From Cymbomonas tetramitiformis (Eukaryota > Chlorophyta > Pyramimonadophyceae > Pyramimonadales > Pyramimonadaceae), in contig LGRX02027794.1 in assembly GCA_001247695.2 (NCBI GenBank), positions 159,226 through 223,225 of the forward strand: a stretch of 64,000 bases of DNA. Reading direction: 5' to 3'. Below the pieces are notes generated by a model. That model worked only from the letters and a program-made list of their open reading frames with translations, had not been told where the DNA came from and searched no databases. The position numbers and the translations under genes were made by a program. Shown here one piece after another: positions 58,265 to 64,000 of this stretch. Every line of letters begins with the position of its first letter. Position 1 is the first letter of the stretch.

Positions 58265-59494
58265 ATGTCTTCTTTTGGAAATGATATTGTTTGTAAAAAT
58301 ATACAATGTAATACGGTTAATGGAAATGCTCCAACTGGGGGGTCTACTAAGTGGATAAACCTACCCGGTGGTAATGATATAGAAAGGACCGTTGGTGACG
58401 TATACGTAAACAATTTATACGGCAGAGACGTTTTGAATACTTCAATTATAAATTTTCGATATTTGAAAAATATTTTAAATAATGGAACTGCACAAATTGA
58501 ATTGAAGGATGGAACTGATAATAGTGTTATAATCGTTACAGGCAGTGAACTGCAAGTAAATACAACTTTCGGTTTGATAGTAAACGGTGATGCAAAAATC
58601 AATGGAAAAACAGAACTGGTTGCACCAGATAATACCACAAATCTTGATTTATTTGGAAATAAAACATCAGGTAATAGTTTCATAAGTTTAAATACCTCAG
58701 GTGTAGATGTATCGAGTGTTTCAACGATATATTTTATAAATTTTCAAACGAAACCTGATTCAGCTGTACCTAAAATTTTTAGTATCAATATGAAAGGTGA
58801 TATAATAGGATGTAATGATATAGAATGCAATAACATTATAATTAATGCACAATTAAGTTCCAAGACAAATTTAGAATTACAAGGGCCAAAATCTGCCAAT
58901 TCAACATTTATAGATTTGAATACATCACTGGTTGATGAAGCAGCAGTTGATTCAGTGTATGCTTTGCAGTTTCGAAAACGACCTGTTATACCATCAAATG
59001 AATTTTTTAGAATTAATATGTTAGGTGATATCCGAGGTGCTAATTTAATACAAGCTGATATTGTTCAAACTCCTGTCGCGGATATAAATATTTTGAAAGT
59101 AAATAAAGAATTGAATTATCAAGGAAATTCAAGAATAACTACGCTTTCAGCACCCGGAATTGAAAATATACGAACCATTCAATTTCCTAATAATATTTTC
59201 ATTATTTACTTGGATTTTGCTACTATAGATACTGATGGTACAGACGATATCAAGTTCAAGATAACACACGCCGATACTTCAATTCAACCAAAGATTGGTA
59301 CGGAATATCTTTTGAGATGTTCAACGATAACGGTCAATACCACAAAAGCAAAAAGATTTACATTAAATTCAAGTGTAAATTATATTGAAGCTGATGACGA
59401 AGTTGAGTTAAGAATAACGGACTTTTCCGGTGAACAATCTGCAAATAACACTTTACGTTTTGTATTGGAATTGATACGTATACCGTATATTTAG
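58265..59494 (+). CDS. Fibre-like protein, 409 aa (MSSFGND N-terminus)
   Basis: Intact. It starts MSSFGNDIVCKNIQCNTVNG. Repeated segments of the form GDI.G.NDIECNNIIINA and GDIRGANLIQADIVQTP suggest a beta-helical shaft. A repeated FI(S/D)LNTS unit occurs twice (about 138 and 217). The C-terminal 90 residues (KFKITHADTSIQ to the end) could form a receptor-binding knob. With 56058 and 56429 it forms a set of three spike genes that share the first 7 residues and differ after them. Confidence 0.65.
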   Translation: MSSFGNDIVCKNIQCNTVNGNAPTGGSTKWINLPGGNDIERTVGDVYVNNLYGRDVLNTSIINFRYLKNILNNGTAQIELKDGTDNSVIIVTGSELQVNTTFGLIVNGDAKINGKTELVAPDNTTNLDLFGNKTSGNSFISLNTSGVDVSSVSTIYFINFQTKPDSAVPKIFSINMKGDIIGCNDIECNNIIINAQLSSKTNLELQGPKSANSTFIDLNTSLVDEAAVDSVYALQFRKRPVIPSNEFFRINMLGDIRGANLIQADIVQTPVADINILKVNKELNYQGNSRITTLSAPGIENIRTIQFPNNIFIIYLDFATIDTDGTDDIKFKITHADTSIQPKIGTEYLLRCSTITVNTTKAKRFTLNSSVNYIEADDEVELRITDFSGEQSANNTLRFVLELIRIPYI

Positions 59495-59750
59495 TAATAA
59501 GTTTCTTCGGTTTTTTCAGGGGGACAAAAAAGCAGAAAAAACCTACATATGAATTTATTGAACATTTCTTAAAAGACTCTTTTATTTTGAAAAGACTTTT
59601 ATTGTATGTGTATTGTAATATGTATTTGTATATTGTAAAACATATTTTTACTTGTTGCAAATTTATTGTACATTTCTTAAAAGACTCATTTATTTTCAAA
59701 AGACTTTTTTATAATAAGTGAATGTATATTAAAAAATGTTTTTTGTAACG
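59495..59750. other. Spacer before the right-end genes
   Basis: Two copies of TTCTTAAAAGACTC(T/A)TTTAT lie about 110 bp apart. These match inverted words near 35970-36130, so they are part of the extended end similarity of PLV-2. Confidence 0.55.
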
Positions 59751-59754
59751 AAAA

Positions 59755-59790
59755 TTTTCCACTTAAAGAGTAAGACTTCATAAGGTAGAA
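59755..59790 (+). promoter_or_regulatory. CTTAAAGAG promoter motif, right end of PLV-2
   Basis: TTTTCCACTTAAAGAGTAAG followed by ACTTCATAAGGTAGAAC, near-identical to the left-end promoter at 35903-35951, lies 30-45 nt before the ATG at 59800. Confidence 0.7.
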
Positions 59791-59799
59791 CAAATCACA

Positions 59800-59967
59800 A
59801 TGACTACTACTTTCAATGATCTTCCTCTTGACATTCAAGAAAAGATTTATTATATGAAAGAGCAACTTGAAATGGAGGAATTTTTAAAAAAAATGAAAGA
59901 AAGTAGAATGGAAGAGATAAAAGTGTTTTCCACACAAATGAAGTCTTCTTCTATTTTTATTTCTTAA
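59800..59967 (+). CDS. Tiny F-box-like protein, 55 aa
   Basis: ATG at 59800, TAA at 59965-59967. It starts MTTTFNDLPLDIQEKIYYMK and continues as a charged helix (EQLEMEEFLKKMKES). The LP(F/L)D(I/V)QE.IY motif is the same as in 25580-26029 and 35237-35899, here with almost nothing else. It may be a truncated paralog of the left-end gene, whose promoter it shares, or a stand-alone adaptor. Confidence 0.5.
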   Translation: MTTTFNDLPLDIQEKIYYMKEQLEMEEFLKKMKESRMEEIKVFSTQMKSSSIFIS

Positions 59968-59979
59968 TATGATAATCTT

Positions 59980-60204
59980 ATGAGCAATCCCGAAACTAAA
60001 GAAATTAAATGTGAATGTTGTTATTGTGTTGAAGACATTTCCGAATACTATGATGAAGATGGTGAGTTTGATTATTGTGAAACTTTAAATGATATAGAGT
60101 GGGGTGAATGTTTAGGTTGTGGAATCATTCTTTGTAGCAAATGTAAAAAAGAAAATACATCAATGATTTGCTATTGTGAAGAATGTTTTGAAGAGGAAGA
60201 TTGA
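59980..60204 (+). CDS. Small Cys-rich zinc-binding protein, 74 aa
   Basis: Cys clusters CECCYC, CLGCGIILCSKC and CYCEEC can hold two zinc ions in a RING-like or treble-clef fold. The composition is very acidic. It starts 12 bp after the F-box-like gene and ends exactly at the right TIR. Placed together, the two look like the F-box and Cys-rich halves of the PLV-1 protein at 25580-26029, split into two ORFs. Confidence 0.6.
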   Translation: MSNPETKEIKCECCYCVEDISEYYDEDGEFDYCETLNDIEWGECLGCGIILCSKCKKENTSMICYCEECFEEED

Positions 60205-60602
60205 AATAACTTAAGAACAATTTATAATATATATATGTAATAATATACATCATTTATATAATTTATTTAAGAACTTATTTAAATTTATTTTAGAACTTAT
60301 TTAAATCTTATTTTGTTACACATTTATTTACGTAATTTATTTATCATTTATTACGTAATTATTTATTGTATATTTATTGTATATTTCCTTGTCATTTTAC
60401 TTGTCATTTTCTTGTCATTTTCTTGTCATTTTACTTGTCATTTTTCTTGTCATTTACTTGTCATTTTCTTGTCATTTTCCCTTGTCATTTCCTTGTATGA
60501 CTTATGACATATATGACATAGGGTTATGACATATGTCATAGGGTTTTCATAGGGTTTTTATAGTGATAAAAAAGCGTACCCTATAGTCGGACACTTACTA
60601 CT
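60204..60602 (-). repeat. PLV-2 right terminal inverted repeat
   Basis: About 399 bp, reverse complement of 34837-35237, ending ...GGACACTTACTACT at 60602, then TGGGAA. Confidence 0.93.
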
Positions 60603-60608
60603 TGGGAA

Positions 60609-61400
60609 CAGATAAATCAACATGCTGTAGGGCTGGATGGAGTTATCTCCAGACCCGAAGGCAAGATACTGCACCCATGCAACAGCTGGTAACTGTTGGG
60701 TGCAGTCCACTCGTCATTCCACATATCATCGCTGGAGCAACATCAAAAACTACATTGCATAATGATAATTGATTCAGATTTGATCAGTTCAAATGCATGT
60801 AACTCTCAGATCAGTATCTACATGACATCTGATAATAGTATTGAGGACAGCACACACATACAAATGTGTTGTGTCAAATTGTTGTGATTATATCAAGCAA
60901 TGTCCAGATATGTTCTAAATAAGAAATATCATTTTGATAAATCTTAGAGCACAGACCTATGCTCAGAATATATCATAGATTGACAAATATCACTAAAGTG
61001 GATGTTCCGCTTAAGTTGATAACTCTATATATCATCAGAAAGTACATTTGCCGCCATGGGTTTAAATCCGGTAAAACCCAGAAATATATCAACCTCAGAT
61101 GTTGATATACAGCATAATTCACTTATTTGCCATGAAATTTGTCATGTGCAAAAGTAAAGTTTATTGCAGTGATTCTGTACTTTACATTCCACATACACAG
61201 AGATATGTACATATTGTTGGATATACCCCTAGGACTCGGGATATATACACTCAGTGTTAAGTTTTCTCAGAATGTAATAAAGTTGATAAGTTAACCCGAT
61301 ATAACGGGCATAAACAGTTAGGGTTCGGGTTCGGGTGACAGTCATACACACTACTATAGGAAGAGTCACAAAGCAAGCGGTGTGACTGTTCCAGCAAAAA
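60609..61400. other. Flanking DNA without a gene
   Basis: I see no gene. The sequence resumes the flank interrupted at 34836. GTTAGGGTTCGGGTTCGGGT, a weakly telomere-like word, lies at 61318-61337, just outside the 3' side of the LINE ORF. Confidence 0.5.
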
Positions 61401-63980
61401 TTATTGCAGGAGGGTTTGAAGAAAGTCGTTTGATTTCTGCACAGCTTCTGTTTCTGTCATGGTCTCACTGCTCAGGATGTCAACTGTATGCGGGTCAGTG
61501 TTCAAGATGGTGGTGGTGTTTAACAGAAACACGACTCGCCTATTTTTGGTGTGTTGCCTACAGATTCTTGAAAGTTTTTTAAGGAGAGGTTTAATCTTGC
61601 CACGGGGAACACCTATCGTGTTGAGGACAGTACCAAAAAGAGGAGGGAGGTACCCCATGAGTGTAAGTACTTTGGGCCATTTCACGGTGCTTATGAAGGG
61701 CTTGGAATTTGCATTGGTGATTGTCGTGTCATGGTGACCACCATAATAATGCTCAGCACCATTCTGATGATAGGGGGGGTCTTGAGTGGGCCATGGGCAC
61801 AGCGAAGAAGGAAGTACTTTGTCACTTTCGTTCAGAACTTCATTCCAAATATCAGGGCTGACTCCGGTGTATTCTAGCCTCTTCTCCGTGACTCTGGACT
61901 TAGGAAGGACATTGAGGAACCATCTGGCAATCTTTTTCTGTGTAGGCCTCCAGTCAAAGGCTGGTTGAGTATCACTGGGTGCACTGTCTATAGCTATGAT
62001 AACGACATCCGAAAAATCATCCTTATAGCATCCGCCACCTGGGAGAACGTAGGGGTCATCACCCGTCCAATAACCATGTGGGATAAATGGAATAGTGTTA
62101 TGCGGGAATCTGAAAACAAGTTTAAAACCTTTATCAAACCATCTTTTTTGGTTTTTGGGAGACAGCGGAAGAATCCATGTTCCTGAAAATCCGGGGACGG
62201 TGTTGGCCGCTTTATGTCCCATTTCCAAGGTAGTCATAACCGCCGAAGATTTGCCCTTATCCTTCCCATCAAAGGGGGGATTTCCGTAAACGATTCTGCC
62301 AATGCCTGTTAACGGGTCCACGTAGGCATCCCAAGCGAGACCATCAAAGCCGATTTTCCCATGATGGCAGAAGGGCCTGAGGGCTTTTTTCATTCTAGTG
62401 GTGGGTATGCATCTTCTCGAGTAAATTCTAGGGTGGGCATTTAGTGGGTTGGAGAAAAGTTCACAGCCGTTTTTGTCAAGGTTTCTGTCATCCACCAAAA
62501 TATCTAAGAGGCTTCTTCTTATTGCGTAGCAGTTTTTAGGGTCTCCCGATTCAAACTTACATGCATTGAGTGCTTCATGAATATCGTGTGCCCTATTCGA
62601 GTACTCCGCAAGTGAGCATGGGACTGCTTTGTTGGAAAGGCGGTGCCAAGCCAAAAGTTTCCAAAACTCTTTCTTTTGGACATATTGGAGTTCGGGATAT
62701 TTAATTGTTCCCGTAACATGGTCAATTTCGGGCTTTGCGGTCAAAGCAATGGTATTCTTTTTTGAACTTGATGGACGGTACATGCTAGCTTCCGGGAGAG
62801 CGTGTAAGTATAATTCCTCATTCATTTCCTGTCTTAGGTCAGCAAGTGGAAAAAGTTTCGATGGCTGTGTTTTGATGTATGTGGTACCTTTTCCAGGGTT
62901 TAGTAGTTTAGGCTTTTCTGAGATTTCTTCAGCGATGATTTTCCTTAGTTCGCTATCTTGGGTTGCTCTAAGACTATACAAACTATTATTATGTCCTGGG
63001 CATTCAAGTTGGATGTGTTCAAAGGTGCATTTTGTATTCTGTTGGCAGTAGGGGTAGTTTTCAGTCCCGCTTTTCCCCAGTTTAAATAAGCGTGCTGGAG
63101 AGGCTTGAAGACCCAGGAGTTCTCTACTTCTAGAAGCGGTGAAAGCTTTAGGTGTTATTTTGGAAATATCTTTGGTGGGGGCGGTGTTATTCTCGTTGAG
63201 CATTCTCAGGTACTTCCCTTGGGATTGTAGAGTTCTCCAATTATGATAGTGTGAGAGTCGTTGAATTCTTCTGATGTGACTACGGATATCGCCTAAAATA
63301 GGGACCTCAAAAAAGAATAATGAGAAGGGTAGTTCCTCGGCAGGGTCGTAGCGGGAGATGTCTAAACAGCCCCCTCTGAATGAGGCTCTTTTAGCAGTAC
63401 GGTCCACTCTGTCATGGACTTTGTCATTATTGTGACCCCTAATCCATTTAAGGATGATTTTACTGTGGTCTCCTTCACTGTAAAAGCCAAGTTCTTCTAG
63501 CAATAGGCGAACAGCCTGCACATCTCTGCGATTAGCTTCACGTAGTTTGTCCCGAGCACTCATGGACCTGCCATCCTTTGTTACCGCGGATATTGCTGCC
63601 ATGGAGTCAATGGCATGTACCATTGGAGTAATGGATTTGAGGAGTTTCTCTTTTTGTTCTGTGAGTAGAAATCGCAGTCCCGCAATTTCAGCAGATGTGC
63701 TACTCGGGTTTTGGATATCTTCCTTGATAAGGAGCCCCGGTGCGGAGAAAGTTCTTGAGGGGGGGATATTCATCTTCCGTACAAGTGGCATCCCGTTGTC
63801 AAAGTTTTTTATGGCATATGCTGCCCCACTGCATGCTGTTTTCTTTCCAGCAAATAGAGAACCGTCGCTTGCCATATCATAATCTTCCATTTGTTTGCTC
63901 TTTTCGGCGTTGGGGGTGGATTCTTCTTCCGAGTCGCTAGGGGCAGCTGTATTCACTTTCTTCCTCCGCAGTTTTGTTTT
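61401..63980 (-). CDS. LINE ORF 3' part: RNase H plus adenine-methylase-like domain
   Basis: About 860 codons are open on the minus strand; the frame starts after a TGA at 63981-63983, so it is a fragment or a shifted copy. RNase H: D in YDMASDGSLF, E in TSAEIAGLRFL, D in HAIDSMAAIS, then WIRGHNND and RVDRTAKRA, a full D-E-D-D set with the helper His. A CPYCQ-type Cys/His cluster follows, as in LINE ends. The last third has IVYGNPPFDGKD, then WILPLSPKNQKRWFDKGF and LVFRFPHN, in the order of phage-type N6-adenine methylases (NPPY/F motif). It would be a LINE that carries its own RNase H and a possible DNA/RNA methylase. Confidence 0.6.
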   Translation of the reverse strand, partial: KTKLRRKKVNTAAPSDSEEESTPNAEKSKQMEDYDMASDGSLFAGKKTACSGAAYAIKNFDNGMPLVRKMNIPPSRTFSAPGLLIKEDIQNPSSTSAEIAGLRFLLTEQKEKLLKSITPMVHAIDSMAAISAVTKDGRSMSARDKLREANRRDVQAVRLLLEELGFYSEGDHSKIILKWIRGHNNDKVHDRVDRTAKRASFRGGCLDISRYDPAEELPFSLFFFEVPILGDIRSHIRRIQRLSHYHNWRTLQSQGKYLRMLNENNTAPTKDISKITPKAFTASRSRELLGLQASPARLFKLGKSGTENYPYCQQNTKCTFEHIQLECPGHNNSLYSLRATQDSELRKIIAEEISEKPKLLNPGKGTTYIKTQPSKLFPLADLRQEMNEELYLHALPEASMYRPSSSKKNTIALTAKPEIDHVTGTIKYPELQYVQKKEFWKLLAWHRLSNKAVPCSLAEYSNRAHDIHEALNACKFESGDPKNCYAIRRSLLDILVDDRNLDKNGCELFSNPLNAHPRIYSRRCIPTTRMKKALRPFCHHGKIGFDGLAWDAYVDPLTGIGRIVYGNPPFDGKDKGKSSAVMTTLEMGHKAANTVPGFSGTWILPLSPKNQKRWFDKGFKLVFRFPHNTIPFIPHGYWTGDDPYVLPGGGCYKDDFSDVVIIAIDSAPSDTQPAFDWRPTQKKIARWFLNVLPKSRVTEKRLEYTGVSPDIWNEVLNESDKVLPSSLCPWPTQDPPYHQNGAEHYYGGHHDTTITNANSKPFISTVKWPKVLTLMGYLPPLFGTVLNTIGVPRGKIKPLLKKLSRICRQHTKNRRVVFLLNTTTILNTDPHTVDILSSETMTETEAVQKSNDFLQTLLQ

Positions 63981-64000
63981 TCATTCTGGCAATAATGGTT

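Larger units (their letters stand above)
34837..60602. mobile_element. PLV-2: integrated Polinton-like virus with complete ends
   Basis: The element is 25,766 bp long. TIRs of about 400 bp begin AGTAGTAAGTGTCC (left 34837-35237, right 60204-60602, inverted). The host hexamer TGGGAA flanks both sides. A 6-bp duplication and TIRs starting with AG are the hallmark of Polinton/Maverick integration by an rve integrase, which the element encodes. The gene set includes pPolB, rve integrase, A32 ATPase, penton, MCP, fibre-like genes and lipase. I find no adenovirus-type maturation protease. Several core genes are broken and an LTR retrotransposon sits in one gene, so it is an endogenised copy. Confidence 0.93.

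Noticed and set aside
61318..61337. Telomere repeat or telomere-targeted LINE
   Set aside because: TTAGGGTTCGGGTTCGGG is a single imperfect word, not an array.

Overview
The window reads as nuclear DNA of a unicellular eukaryote, probably an alga or other protist; I cannot name the species. Support: a gene with a GT-AG spliceosomal intron and a TATA-like promoter (3095-8406), many class I and class II transposons, satellites, and one scaffold gap (Ns, 13516-13765). Almost nothing looks like stable host gene content. It is layers of mobile DNA.

The main content is two integrated Polinton-like viruses (PLVs). PLV-2 (34837-60602, 25.8 kb) has complete borders: terminal inverted repeats of about 400 bp and a perfect 6-bp target duplication (TGGGAA). 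It carries a retroviral-type (rve) integrase, a protein-primed family B DNA polymerase, an A32-type packaging ATPase, penton and major capsid genes, three fibre-like genes that share one N-terminus, a lipase, C5-cytosine and N6-adenine/N4-cytosine DNA methyltransferases, and several small Cys-rich or F-box-like proteins. The polymerase, integrase, penton, MCP, one fibre and one basic protein are broken by in-frame TAA codons or frameshifts, so this copy is endogenised. PLV-1 (about 21.7-32.3 kb) is a relative with a degenerate tyrosine-recombinase-like gene in place of rve, and no polymerase or ATPase. It keeps a C5 methyltransferase, a RING protein, an inverted MCP remnant, F-box-like and SAP-like genes and a lipase. 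Four of its genes are followed, in sense orientation, by the same G-rich hairpin of about 135 bp; three of these hairpins lead into the next promoter, giving a cassette-like layout. Both PLVs use a CCACTTAAAGA promoter motif.

Two related non-autonomous LTR retrotransposons (26400-28935, with a broken gag; 36748-38547, no gag, identical LTRs) sit inside a viral ORF in PLV-1 and PLV-2 respectively. Each has a 5-bp target duplication, and each viral reading frame is otherwise open, so the insertions post-date the viruses and are young.

Left part (1-21 kb): a foldback element around a 184-bp hairpin satellite; an unidentified spliced gene split by a 3.4-kb TIR element full of palindromes; a 174-bp satellite; a PIF1-like helicase gene in several frames; a hAT transposon remnant; a GC-rich island with unidentified minus-strand ORFs; and a LINE fragment split by a 1.07-kb DNA transposon. 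Right part (32.3-34.8 and 60.6-64 kb): flanking DNA with a TA-target MITE and tandem repeats, then a LINE 3' ORF that joins RNase H to an adenine-methylase-like domain.

All identifications are by eye from motifs; no database search was run.
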